DNA of 64,000 nt from Symsagittifera roscoffensis (Eukaryota; Xenacoelomorpha; Acoela; Convolutidae). Location: contig NC_087062.1 of the NCBI RefSeq assembly GCF_963678635.1, positions 44,098,395-44,162,394 on the forward strand, read 5' to 3'. The notes beneath the pieces are model-generated. The model was given only the letters and a program-made list of their open reading frames with translations. It was not told the origin of the DNA and ran no database searches. Positions within the stretch are counted from its first letter, which is position 1, and every line of letters begins with the position of its first letter. Both the position numbers and the translations under genes were made by a program. Positions 44,281 through 55,080 of this stretch are shown piece by piece.

Positions 44281-45430
44281 AGCTGTAGATTGTATTTGAT
44301 TAATTTGTCTTTGATGATTCGGTGTTCTTCTTCTGTAGTTTGGATTTTATTTGTTATTTGTTTGAATACTGTGAAGTAATTCAATGTGGTGACTGAGAAC
44401 ATTTTCTTGATCTGTTATAATAATTTTTGTTTCTATTTCTAGGAATCTCACGGGATCTTTTTTTATAACAAAGATTGTAAGGTCTTTTGTTAGAATAGTT
44501 TGAAGGAATTGAGAATGAGCTATTGGAGGCTGTGAGGATTTGAAAACGAGCTGTTTCTGTTATAGTTTGAATAACTACTGCAATTTGAGTTTGATCTGTA
44601 GCAATTGCTTCGAAACTGATTGTTTTGACTAATTGACCTGCTATGTCTATTTTAAGAATAGTTTTGTGAATTTCGTCGTTCTGTTGATCTTCCGCGAAAT
44701 CTATTTGAAACAGGAGATTGTGACCTGTTATTGCTATAGCTGCTTGATAGTGGTTTGCCTGAGCTTTTGTTACTTTCAGCGGCAGTAATTGCACCATTTC
44801 TTGAATGATGGTTGCCTTTGAAATTCGGATTCTTTTTAGAGATGTTTAAGTTTTGAGTAATTTTTTCTGCTAGTTCATTATCAGAGTCTTGGATATTGCT
44901 AATATGTGAAGTTGCTGTCTCAACGTTGTTCACATATTGTAGTTTCAAGTTTTCTGTTTCTTCAAGTACCCTTGTGATTTCGGCTTGTTTTAGCTTATCT
45001 ACTAATTTTTGAAAATCTATATCGGTTTTTCAGATTGATGATGGATGTGATGCTTTCTTTTTTGCGGTTTTGCGTAGTTGTCTTTGGAATAATGTTGATA
45101 TGTCTTTGATATCATCATTAAAATTTCGGTCATTTTCGTGTTTTTGTAATCATGTTTATTAAGAGAAAAAAATTTTCGTACTAGGGTTTCAGTTATTACT
45201 GCAAGTTGTTTCATTGTTGCGTTTAAAAATTTGCAAATTTTGTTGCCTAGAACTCTTTGATGTTGTTTGTTTTTTTCAGAGTCGAATGGTTTTTGAAAAT
45301 TTTTGTGCGAATGGTTTCCAGTCAGATGTAATCTCTTCAGCTGAAACTGAAAACCATTTTCGTGCTGCGCCATCAAGATTGATTTGAAGTAATGCTGTGC
45401 GCCTAAGTATCCAATTCTGATGAAGTGGTG
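44281..45430 (-). pseudogene. Gag fragment, copy B (N-terminal part missing)
   Basis: Minus frames at 44381-44797, 44652-44948 and 45017-45376 together cover the C-terminal two thirds of gag: a helical stretch with NVETATSHISNIQDSDNELAEK, then a Ser/Arg/Asn-rich basic tail. At 45.43 kb it starts abruptly in mid-capsid (near PVNPPLHQNW) and is joined to linker sequence. No CCHC knuckle is seen. Confidence 0.65.
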
Positions 45431-46085
45431 GATTTACTGGTTCTGGACCGATATGTAACTTGCTATTTAAGATGCTTATAATTGGGATATATTTATAAAA
45501 TATGGGGTTCCAATAATATTGTGTTCTGTCTCGGTTTTATATTGATGTACTTGAATAATAGAAAAATCATATACATATTCTGATAAGGGTTTTATATGCT
45601 TTTGTTATTGGTTATATATAAAGGATAAAATTTTGAGAAAAACGGGGGTTGTTTATTTATTCTTTGGAATAAGGTTATCGATCTGTTACCTATTTTTGTA
45701 TGTTTGTCTTTGATTTGTAATTTGCTATTTAAGATGCTTATGGTTGGGATATATTTATAAAATATGGGATTCCAACATTATGGTGTTCTGTCTCTGTTTT
45801 ATATTGATGTACTTGAATAATAGAAAACTCATATGCATATCCTGATTAGGGTTTTAGATGCTTTTGTTGTTGGTTATATATAAAGGATAAAGTTTTGAGA
45901 AAAATGGGGGTTGTTTATTCATTCGTTGGAATAAGGTTATCGATGTGTACATAGTTTTTATTTTTGTCTTTGATATGTAAATTGCTATTTAAGATGCTTG
46001 TGGTTGGGATATATTTATAAAATATGAGATTCCAACGATATTGTGTTCTATGTCTGTTATGTTGAAATCTAGCTTAAAGGGTTGG
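45431..46085 (-). repeat. About 261-base tandem repeat, three copies
   Basis: The mark TGCTATTTAAGATGCTT is at 45461, 45723 and 45983 (spacings 262 and 260). The block is the protease-RT linker that is single at 35.4-35.7 kb and double at 43.4-43.95 kb. Confidence 0.75.
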
Positions 46086-46380
46086 TTTGTTTTGTTCCAT
46101 TGTTCGAGTTGGAATAAAAAATAATTGTTTTTTTTTTGTAATTTGTTAGAGTTGTACCTGGGGCAGTGGCTAATTTACTTGATGTTTTGGAAGGGGAAAG
46201 TTTTGCATGCAGAATTTAAATTTCATTCCTTGTAGAGAGATTAAAATTGTTTGATTCTGCACCGGAATCAATTAAAAAATCTATTTCAATTTCTGGTGAT
46301 TCGAATTTTTTTGTTTTTCGGGCTTTCTAAAAGAAGTCGTATTGTCCAAAATTTTTCTTTGGGTGGTAATATTTTGTTTG
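46086..46380 (-). pseudogene. Protease fragment, fifth copy
   Basis: The active-site loop LIDSGAES lies at about 46240-46285. It follows the gag end at 46.65 kb in native order. Confidence 0.65.
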
Positions 46381-46649
46381 ATGAATTTTGGTATTTTTTG
46401 TTCAATTCTATATTAATTTCAATTTAACGTGGAGTGTAATTTGTAGTTTCTTGATTGTTGTCTGGTTCTTGGGGATTAGAACTGATAACTTTATTTTGGT
46501 AACAATTCGATTCAATGGGTGTCTCATATCCATGTTCTATTTTAAGCATGCTAGAAATAGGTTTGTTTTTTGTGTCATTTGTGTCATTATGTGCTTTCAC
46601 AGTGTATGTGGTTTAACTGTAGCTCTGAAATTTTTGTAATTTTTGTGTT

Positions 46650-48010
46650 GTTGATACCGGGAGGGTCTAAAATAGTTTATCTGTAGATTGTATTTGATTA
46701 ATTTGTCTTTGCTGGTTCGGTGTTCTTCTTCTGTAGTTTGGATTTTATTTGTTTTAATACTGTGAAGTGTTTCGATGTGGTGACTGAGAAAACTTTCTTG
46801 ATCTGTTTTGATAGTTTTTGTCTCTTTTTCTAGAAATATCAAGGGATCTATTATTATAACAAAGATTATACGGTCTTTTGTTAGAATAGTTTGGAGGAAA
46901 TGAAAATGAGCTGTTGGAGGCTGTGGGGATTTGAAAGTGAGCTATATTATAGGTTGAATAACTACTGCTATCTGAGTTTGATCCGTAGTAATTCCTTCGA
47001 GACTGACTGTTTTGACTAATTGACCTGCTATGTCTGTTTTCAGAACAGTTTTGTAAATTTCGTCGTTCTGTTGATCTTCCGCAAAAATTATTTGAACAGG
47101 GGGATTGTGAATTGTTATTGCTATAGCTACTTGGGAGTGGTTTGCCTGAGCTTTTGTTACTTTCAGCGACAGTAATTGCACCTTTTCTTGAATGATAGTT
47201 TGCCTTTGAAATTCGGATTTTTTTAGAGATGTTTAAGAATTGAGTAACTTTTTCTGCTAGTTCCTTATCAGAGTCCTGGATATTGCTGATATGTGAAGCT
47301 GCTGTCTGAACATTGTTCATATATTGTAGTTTCAAAAGTTCAGTTTCTTCTAGTACCATTGTGATTCCGGCTTGTTCTAGCTTATCTACTAATTTTTGAA
47401 AATCTATATCGGGTTTTCAGATTAATGATGGATGTGATGCTTTCTTTTTTGCGGTTTTGCGTAGTTGTCGTGTTAGAGTCATCATTAAAATTTCGGTTAT
47501 TTTCGTGTTTTTTTAATCGTGTTTTTTAAGAGAATAAGTTCTTCGTACTAGGGTTTCAGTTATTACTGCAAACTTTTTATTGTTGCATTCGGAAGTCTGC
47601 ATGTTTTGTTGCCTAGAACACTTTGATGTTGTTTGTTTCTTTCAGAGTCGAATTGTTTTTGAAATTTTTTGTGCGAATTGTTTCCAGTCAGATGTAATCT
47701 CTTCAGCTGAAACTGAAAACCATTTTCGAGCTGCGCCACCAAGATTGGTTGGAAGTAATGCTGTGCGCCTATGTATCCAATTCTGATGAAGTGGTGTGTT
47801 TACTGGTTCTAGACCGATATTTAAAATTGAATGTGATGTAACTGCAATTAGGTAGTCTTCAACTGAGTAATCAGGGTCTGTTCCTGTGAACACCATGAGT
47901 GTTTTAATAGATTTGATAGATGATATACTCATAAGGTATGAATTAATTGTCATTTGAACTGATTCTGCTGTAACTGATTTTTGTGTAAAGCTTTCAAAAT
48001 GAGTTTTTGT
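46650..48010 (-). pseudogene. Gag, copy A (most complete)
   Basis: The minus frame 47642-47953 has the capsid start VFTGTDPDYSVEDYLIAV, then NWIHRRTALLPTNLGGAARKWF, the classic gypsy capsid pattern around the conserved Trp. After a frameshift and a gap in reading near 47.4-47.64 kb it continues in a 201-codon frame at 46754-47359 with ISNIQDSDKELAEK and a long Ser/Asn/Arg-rich tail. No zinc knuckle is visible; the basic tail may bind RNA instead. The upstream reading continues to about 48010. Confidence 0.75.
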
Positions 48011-50040
48011 AATTTCATGTTGTTGTAAGTAATATGGTAATATGGGAGTTTCGTTTTGCCTTGTGTATTTATATAGTTTTTTGATTGTACTTTATTTTTG
48101 GGTTGAGCCAAAATTTTTTGTTGAGGAAGGTGTTGTTGTGTTTGTCGTGTTTGTTCGGTTCAAAAATATTGTAGGGTTCTTGTAGGGTTCAAAAATATCT
48201 GGTTGATAAATAACATCTGGTTGGTTAAACTTGTACCAATTATTTTTTTGTGGGTTTTTATTTTATCGTTGTTGGTTTTGGTTGAAGTAGACTTCATCCT
48301 CCGAATAGTGTGGTTGACTTCATGTAAATTTTATGTTTGTTGGATTTGTATTTTGTTAAAAAAATGGATAATTTTCATTAAAAAACACTGTTTGAGATCC
48401 TGGTTTTGGTATCTGTTGGGTGGGATTATGTTCTTGAGTTTGATTTCGCGTTACAAAAAGGGGTTTTGCTCTTGGGTTACTAATGCTTTTGTTTGCGAAA
48501 AAATCTTAGTTTCGATTTGCAAAGTTATTTCTGTTAATGTGTTTTTGTTTGTTAGATTGTCGTGTTTTCTTTTTGGTTTATTTATTTGATATTCTCTATG
48601 GGAGTATTTAGGATCAACGGATGATTTAACTGTTGATTGTAGTGTTCTTTGTGAAAAGGGAGTGTTTTTTAGGTGGTGTTGTGAGTGTTGGATGAGTTGG
48701 AAAAATACCCTGTTGTGTTGTTGTAGGTATTGTTTCTACAATTTCTTCGCTTACAAAGTGTGAGGGGTTTGAGGAATATCTTGTTGTGTCAGATTTCTAG
48801 TTCCATTAAGGGTTTCCTGTATATTTTTAAATGTTGAATTTAAACTGTTATTAGTTGTCCTAACCTTAAATATTGTGTTATAATTTAAGGGTGTGTTGTC
48901 AGTGGTGAGTAGAGTTACTCTTATATAATCTTTGTGTACAGTGACAGTGGCAACTGCTGCATTTAAATATCAGTAGGGATATTGAAAAATAACATAAAAA
49001 ACCATTCGGGGTCCCATACATATTCTGTTTTGTTTTGTCTGCTAATATAGTTTCATCATCTGGAGTTTGTGGTCTCAAATTTTTTTTGCTGTTGAGATTA
49101 AATCTAAATTATGTACAAAATAGTCTACTATCTACTAGTAGAACAAATTTTACTACACGTGTTATTTCCTTATCGGTGAGTGTTACACGAATTATATCAA
49201 AAAATTGCAAGAAAAGGTTGATTTCATGCCGTACTTTTATATGTCGAGATGTTTGAGGTGGTGATACATTTTTTGCTTTGTTTGATTCTAATTGGGAAAT
49301 GTAACCATTGATGATAGAGATAACATGATTTGTGAAAATTGAGCTTGATCTTTGTGAATTTGATGTTGAATAATTTTAACATATTCTGTGAAAACTTTTC
49401 AGAAATCTAGGTCTATGTCATCTGTTTGTTTTCGTTGTGGTGTTGATTTGCTTGCAATGGCAAATTTGCAATAGTAAAAACTCCGTAACATGAAGTGATA
49501 TTACTGATGCCTGGTAAATAGTGATCAAGTATTTGTCTTCTTATTTTCACTTCAGGAAATTCTTAATTTTATGGCTATTTCTTTTTTCGAGCAAATTTGC
49601 TATCAGATTATGACAAAATTGTACTTGTCCTCCAGTGGGATCACTTTTTTGGGTGAATGACAAAAAGAAGAATATAATTATCATCAAACTTTTTTCCGTA
49701 TTCAATAATTTTTTGTGCTGTATTACGGTTAATGTGTAACTTTCAATATGTCTTATTGGTTAATTCCAATTATAGTGCCTACTGGTTTGCGAAGCTTTGA
49801 CTTTTTTTATTCTGTGTTTACAATTTATAGATGATGGTGTTGTAAATACTGACTCGGAAAAATTTTTTGGTCGTTCATTGGCTTATTTTTGTCGTCGAAT
49901 AAATCTCGAAGATTTCTAACTTCTCGAATTGTAGTTATGATAGATTCCGAAATTGCGTTTCGTGTTTTGGCAAATTTTAGTTTAATACTTTGTTTTTGTT
50001 TCGTGATTATTGCCTTCTCTCTTGTTTGTTTTTTTTCCAT
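48011..50040 (-). other. Leader region of the gypsy mosaic with broken frames
   Basis: Between the LTR-like end at 51.2 kb and gag at 48.0 kb lie broken minus frames. One of 71 codons at 49825-50040 is Lys-rich and helical; others around 48.6-49.6 kb are Asn/Thr-rich. They may be an extra 5' ORF or the env of a neighbouring copy. I recognise no family. Confidence 0.35.
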
Positions 50041-50599
50041 CTGATGTAACTTGTTTTTTGTTTACATAGTGTAGTTACAAAATTGTATCTTCCGTTTTTA
50101 AATAGCTAATTGTAGAGTACTAAAGTTTATTGATTTCTTAGATTAACTCCTGACATAAATGTTGAGATGATGAATGCAAAATTCAGAGGTTAGAGATTTT
50201 ATTTCTTAAACTGTTAGTTTTAATGGTTTTTGTGTGGTTATACTAACTTGGGGCATAGATTGTAGAGGTTGACGGGTTGGAGAGACAGTATATAAATTCG
50301 ATAGAATGATGTTTTACTTTCTCGGTGGCTTATTTATTTTAAGAAAAACTTACTTTATCTTACTTAGGGTTGCAATTTTGTGATCAAGGGCTGGAGAATA
50401 GTAAGTCAATTCACAAGTTTCAGATATAATTGGAACATAAGTAGATCGTTAGATACTATTATGGATCTTACTAAGTTTAATGATGTGTTTTAGCCTGGGT
50501 CAGCTAAGAGGAGGGGCTCAAGTGAAGAACGAGAAACCAAAGTTCTTTACTTTGGTTTAAGGTTTAACTTTACAATATTTAAGTTTAAGGTTTAAATTT

Positions 50600-51620
50600 A
50601 ATCAAAAATTATAAATTTTGAAAATGATTGATTTAAAAATTAGGGGTTTAAATGATATTAGTTCTTACATGATTATGGTTATGTTTTAGATGGAGGAATA
50701 AGGAAGTTTCGTTGTGCGCGGATGAGACATGATCCTTGAGAAACAAAGAAATTTTTATAAACTTTAAACCAGCTTTAATTTATTTTACTAACTAATTTTT
50801 GTATTTTTTTTCAATTACAGAAGTTTATAAGTTACTGCAGATTCAATGAAATGAACGACACTTATATCTTTTTAATAGCCTTTATTATGTTATATAGTAT
50901 GTTTATACATCATTGAGAGGTATTTTGCCTGGGTATGAACCTTACTGCCCTAAGTAATATTTGTTTCATGTTAGTGAATGAAAATCTAATACATTGAGAA
51001 TTTTGGAGAGGAAAAATTTTTGCAGTCAGCGTCGTTTCATGATATAGCAGCTTGGTCTCTTGTTCGGGTTTTTACCTGGTGTTTGCCGTATCAATTGAAG
51101 CAATGGATTATACTTATTGAGACATAGACACAAACTTAAAAAATTTTCTATGCTATCGAACATTTTGTGATGTATTTTTGATCATATTTCTATTAAATTT
51201 GCTAAATCTAAATTTGTTGAGGTCTTGTTCGAGACTCTTGGTCGCACTAGACGAGTTTATGTCCGGGGTGGCTCCCTCATAGAGCAATTTTAGACAAGGT
51301 ACAACATCTGTTCGTCACGCTATCCTGTTTTCGGCCGGATAGATTCATGCAACCACTTAGCCTAGTACCGATCTTAATCTTACTCCTATTTCTCTTATAG
51401 ATTTAATGTTTACTGGTATTTGCTAGTTCGATATCAGGAACTGTTCTGAAGGAGAACAGCTGTCTTCTAAGTTATGTTAATTTTGTTCTGTTGCTGAAAC
51501 TATGAATAGTTTCAACGTTGCAAATAATTGTAACTGTTAGTTATGGATCATGATTGGTAAGTTGGAAATAATTTATAGAGATAGTTTTATCATTAATACA
51601 ATTGGATATAAAAATTAGTT
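50600..51620 (-). repeat. LTR-like 5' end, minus-oriented copy
   Basis: On the minus strand this gives, in order: AAACTATCTCTATAAA, GTTTCAGC..., CGGCCGGAT...ACAGATG, a GTGCGACCA core (51239-51247), GTCTCGAACAAGACC and a degenerate small frame (about 51170-51000) starting LDSIENF. The same order appears on the plus strand at 54180-55080. It is probably the right-hand LTR and leader of the mosaic at 28.7-50 kb. Confidence 0.6.
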
Positions 51621-51753
51621 TTAAACTGATTCAACTAGGCACTCAAGTGATGTTTATCATCAGCTTCGACTGTCGGTTTTGGAAAAAGCCTGCGTTCTAA
51701 TATCTATTATCAAATTGATCTAAAATGTTTGAATCAGTTCGAAGTTTAGTTTT

Positions 51754-51895
51754 GAGACATGATATAACTATTTCAAATATTAAATTACATCATAAGTTAA
51801 ATAATTTAGTAACTAAATAAACTACTTGAGACATGATATAACTATTTCAAATATTAAATCATATCATAACTTAAATAATTTAGTAACTAATTAGA
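51754..51895. repeat. 74-base direct tandem duplication
   Basis: GAGACATGATATAACTATTTC starts at 51754 and 51828. The units run through TTTAGTAACTAA and differ at only a few bases. Confidence 0.8.
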
Positions 51896-52062
51896 CTCCG
51901 CTGTATACGGTGGTGTAAATGGGTAGCAGATTTGGCTAACATTTAGGTTCAATAAGTACGATTCATTTTTTGATTTGAGGGAAACGTTTACCAAAACTAC
52001 AACATATTCTTTTATATCACCATTTATGCTTACTGCTACAATACAAACGGCTAAACTAAAGT

Positions 52063-52656
52063 TTACAAAACAGCTTCAACATCTTTCTCCCTCCTTCTGC
52101 ATTGTGGCATCAGCATTCCGGCTTTTTGTCCCATTGTCCGATATCTTTTCTTAGTCGTCCAGCGCTGCAGGTTTGAATAAACTAGCATGCAAGCAGAACA
52201 AAAACATGCAAAAAAGGACCCGAGTCCCATGTAAAACAGACATACGCCCAAAGCTGTCGCTGTTACTTCAGTCGCTGGAGTGTTATCTGCAGCAACGTTT
52301 GGTCGAGTTTGGTTCGCAAAGATACCGCCGAAGCTCCCATCCAACTCGTCGTATGACATGCCGAGAAACACAAATCCAAAAATACAAGTGAAAACTACCA
52401 CCCACAGCCAGAGTACTGTGGGCCGGATGTTACAGCAACAGCATCTTTTGTGATATTCTGGGTCGGAAACGCTCCTTTCGTCGGAGGTTTCCACGTCCTC
52501 TGTCACCTGTTCAGGAAGCTCTCTTGGAGTCGTTTTCTGGCCAGCATCTTGCAGGGATCGAATTGGCACAAGCAAGTTCTTGGTGTATTGGGTACGCTTT
52601 TCGTCATTTTGGAAAACCAATTGACCATTTTCAAACATTTTCATGTCGTGATCCAT
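52063..52656 (-). CDS. Two-transmembrane protein, single exon
   Basis: A complete 197-codon frame. ATG 52654-52656 is preceded 15 bases upstream by an in-frame TGA, which fixes the start. Residues 1-70 are polar and acidic. A CCCC cluster (residues 72-75) just before the first membrane segment (about 80-101) is a likely palmitoylation site. An extracellular or luminal loop of about 30 residues holds an NQT glycosylation site (115-117). The second membrane segment covers about 133-161 and is Cys- and Gly-rich. A basic tail (KKRYR, CRRREK) follows. The layout predicts both ends in the cytoplasm. Coding density and G+C are higher than in the flanks. No family is recognised. The exon at 25723-26378 has the same plan without clear sequence identity. 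The gene lies between two outward-facing retroelement ends. Confidence 0.75.
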   Translation of the reverse strand: MDHDMKMFENGQLVFQNDEKRTQYTKNLLVPIRSLQDAGQKTTPRELPEQVTEDVETSDERSVSDPEYHKRCCCCNIRPTVLWLWVVVFTCIFGFVFLGMSYDELDGSFGGIFANQTRPNVAADNTPATEVTATALGVCLFYMGLGSFFACFCSACMLVYSNLQRWTTKKRYRTMGQKAGMLMPQCRRREKDVEAVL

Positions 52657-54175
52657 TTCGTCGTATGATCAAGCTTCTTTTTCGTTTAGTTAGAAAAATT
52701 AACCAAGTTTTTTTGTTTTAGATAAAAGTTTCCAATATAACAGAGCCAACCAAACTGGTTTTTAAGCAGAAAAAAGTAAATAATGATTTGCTTAGTTTGA
52801 TCTTGCGACAGTTGTTTTGCAAAATTTGCAATTTAAAAACTTTCGAAACTCTGGCGACATAACGACGTCAGTATTCAAAATAATAAAAATATGTAATTCT
52901 ACTGAAAATAAAAATGATTTTTTATGGCTTTCGAAGTTCAGAAATGGTACAATACGCTAAGATAGTCTAAGAAAAGGCTGATGTGAATAAAACTGGGTCA
53001 CTTTATGATAATCAATTAGTTAGAAGCAAATCTACGCTACTCTGACGTAAGAAAATGTGATGTTCTTTGGTTTGCTTTGTACTTTTCAATCGAATGACAG
53101 GATTGGATAAGAAAACACCCAAAAAATGTATCGATTTTTAACTGTTTCAAAAGTGCTCTCGGTATGTTGTTCCAAAAAACGCCTGTGAAGTGCAAAAAAA
53201 ACGTTTTGCTAAAAATAGTCACTCGTTGGCGTCGACAGAACTCAAATATCGAAATATCCTAACAAAATTGTCAACAGTTTATGTAAACTGGTTACCAAAA
53301 ATTTTCAAAAAATTTTCCAGCCCCGTCAAAAAGTTTTCCGCACAACACTGGCAAACAAAACTACGTTAGTTATTAGTTTTTTTCATGGTCAGACATGGCA
53401 GAGACGGATAATTGCAAAATTTTTTTTTACTGTAGCTAAGATTTTTATTTTGCTTGTTTTCATGTTTTTTTTGGTAGACAGAATCATGTATGAAGACCAA
53501 TTGAGTTTGAATTTTGTAATAAAGTCCGAAACTTATTTACATTTGTCGAAAGAAAAAATTTCTTAAACATGCGAAAGTTTTTGTTCAGTTTCAATTGTTT
53601 TTAGAGTTCGTGCTTTGTCTGTTAATTTTTCGTGCTAGATTTCATTGACCTCTAATTTTCAGCGGCAATAAAAAAAATGAAATGCTATTGATTTTATCTA
53701 TTACATTACTGCGCGCTTTTTAATTTCGTTTTGAGGAAAATGGCAGAAACTAAAATATGCTTAATTATTTTTGCAAAAAAAAAAAATGAAAAACATACTA
53801 CCAAGAGTTAAGCTAATACTTGATAGTACAGATTACAATGCGTACCATTCCAACTCAGTAGCTTAGCTCACAGCGAATATTTTCAGTGTATCTATAAACT
53901 TTTACGATTTTTCCGATTTTGTTCTAAATTTTGTCCCGATTTTGTTAAGATGAAAGTGACAAAATCCTCACGCTGGGGTTGGTTTTTTGATTCAGATCAA
54001 TTTGGGCCTTATATAGTTTCAATTTTCACGCCATTTTTGCACACCATCTGAACAAGTTTATTAGTGATTTAATGTGACGTTACTTTTCATTACGTTTTGG
54101 GTGGGCATCCTCCGTTTTAATTTCTTTTCTGAAAAATGAATTTTATGTTGTCATAATGGAACCAGTTCTGGACTA
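52657..54175. other. Intergenic, promoter side of the two-TM gene
   Basis: AT-rich and without a supported frame. It should hold the promoter of the minus-strand gene starting at 52656, but no distinct element stands out. Poly(T) runs are frequent. Confidence 0.4.
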
Positions 54176-54179
54176 TTAA

Positions 54180-55080
54180 TTATAAACCAAATATATTAGA
54201 AAACTATCTCTATAAAATATTACTAACTAAACAACCATTTTGCATCACTAACACTGACAATTATTTGTAAGTGCTGAAACTACTTGTAGTTTCAGCACCA
54301 GAACAATTTGAATAAATCTTAGACTAAAGTTGCTATCCTTTTGGACAAGCTTCAAGATTAACTCGAGAATACCAGTATACGCTAGATCTATTGAGGCTAG
54401 GAGATATAAGAGTAAGACTAAGATAGGTATTAGTCTAAGAAGTTGCACGAATCCATCCGGCCGAAAATAAGATAGCGTGACGAACAGACGGTGTAACTTA
54501 TCTGAAATTACTCTAAGAGAAAGCTACTTAAAGCTTAAACTCATCTCGTGCGACCAAAAGTCTCGAACAAGACCGTAACTAACTAAGATTTAGTAAATTA
54601 GAATTAGGAAAAAATCAAAACTGCAAAATTGCAAAAATGTTAGATGGAATAGAAAATATAATAGTTATGTCTCTACGTCTCAATGAATCTACGCCAATAT
54701 TTCAAACAATACGAGAAATACCAGTTATTAAACGAAGACAAAGATCAAGGCGTGAACATCGATTAATCGACGGACCAAGATACTACATGATATTTCGACG
54801 CAAGCCGCAAAATATATGTCTTTAGAATCCTCTATGAATTAAATTTAAAATTTCATCTATAGCCCTATTATATAACAATAATAACAACTAATAAAAAATG
54901 CACAAGTTGTTCCTTTCAAAATCTGCAGTACTTAAGTTTTGAAAACTTTTGTGAAATTAAAATTTATTGAAAAAAAATACAAAAATTAGTTAGTAGTAAA
55001 TTTTTAAAGTTTTTTGGTAAATTTAAAAAAGTTTCCTGCTTCTCAAGGAACAATTTTTTCTTCATCCCCGCCTCATTGCC
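54180..55080 (+). repeat. LTR-like 5' end, plus-oriented copy
   Basis: Inverted copy of 50600-51620. It shares AAACTATCTCTATAAA (54201), a perfect inverted repeat CTGAAACTACTTGTAGTTTCAG (54274-54295), CCGGCCGAAAATA..GATAGCGTGACGAACAGA and the primer-site-like GTGCGACCA (54548-54556), then the small frame at 54637. The element beyond 55.1 kb is not recognisable. Confidence 0.6.
54637..54825 (+). CDS. Small Arg-rich ORF of the LTR-like element
   Basis: A 62-codon frame, 80 bases after the putative primer binding site. It starts MLDGIENIIVMSLRLNES and ends with two basic clusters (KRRQRSRREHR and FRRKPQ). A degenerate version (LDSIENF...LCLNKYNP...) is readable inverted near 51170-51000, so the frame was part of the element, possibly the start of gag or a small RNA-binding leader protein. 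No family is recognised. Confidence 0.4.
   Translation: MLDGIENIIVMSLRLNESTPIFQTIREIPVIKRRQRSRREHRLIDGPRYYMIFRRKPQNICL

Larger units (their letters stand above)
28671..50040 (-). mobile_element. Mosaic of rearranged Ty3/gypsy copies
   Basis: Read on the minus strand from right to left, the order is: leader frames (50.0-48.0 kb), gag (48.0-46.65), protease (46.3), linker in three tandem copies (46.1-45.4), gag again (45.4-44.3), protease (44.2), linker twice (43.95-43.4), RT (42.9-42.3), RNase H (42.2), integrase zinc finger and core (40.9-39.95), env-like sequence (38.85-37.4), gag end (36.7-36.3), protease (35.9), RT and RNase H (35.0-33.85), integrase zinc finger (33.0), protease (32.65), RT and RNase H (31.9-30.5), integrase zinc finger (29.9), protease (29.6), integrase core (29.3-28.67). 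Copies are similar enough to be one family. No frame is intact. Likely origin: one or two insertions followed by internal tandem duplication. Confidence 0.75.
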
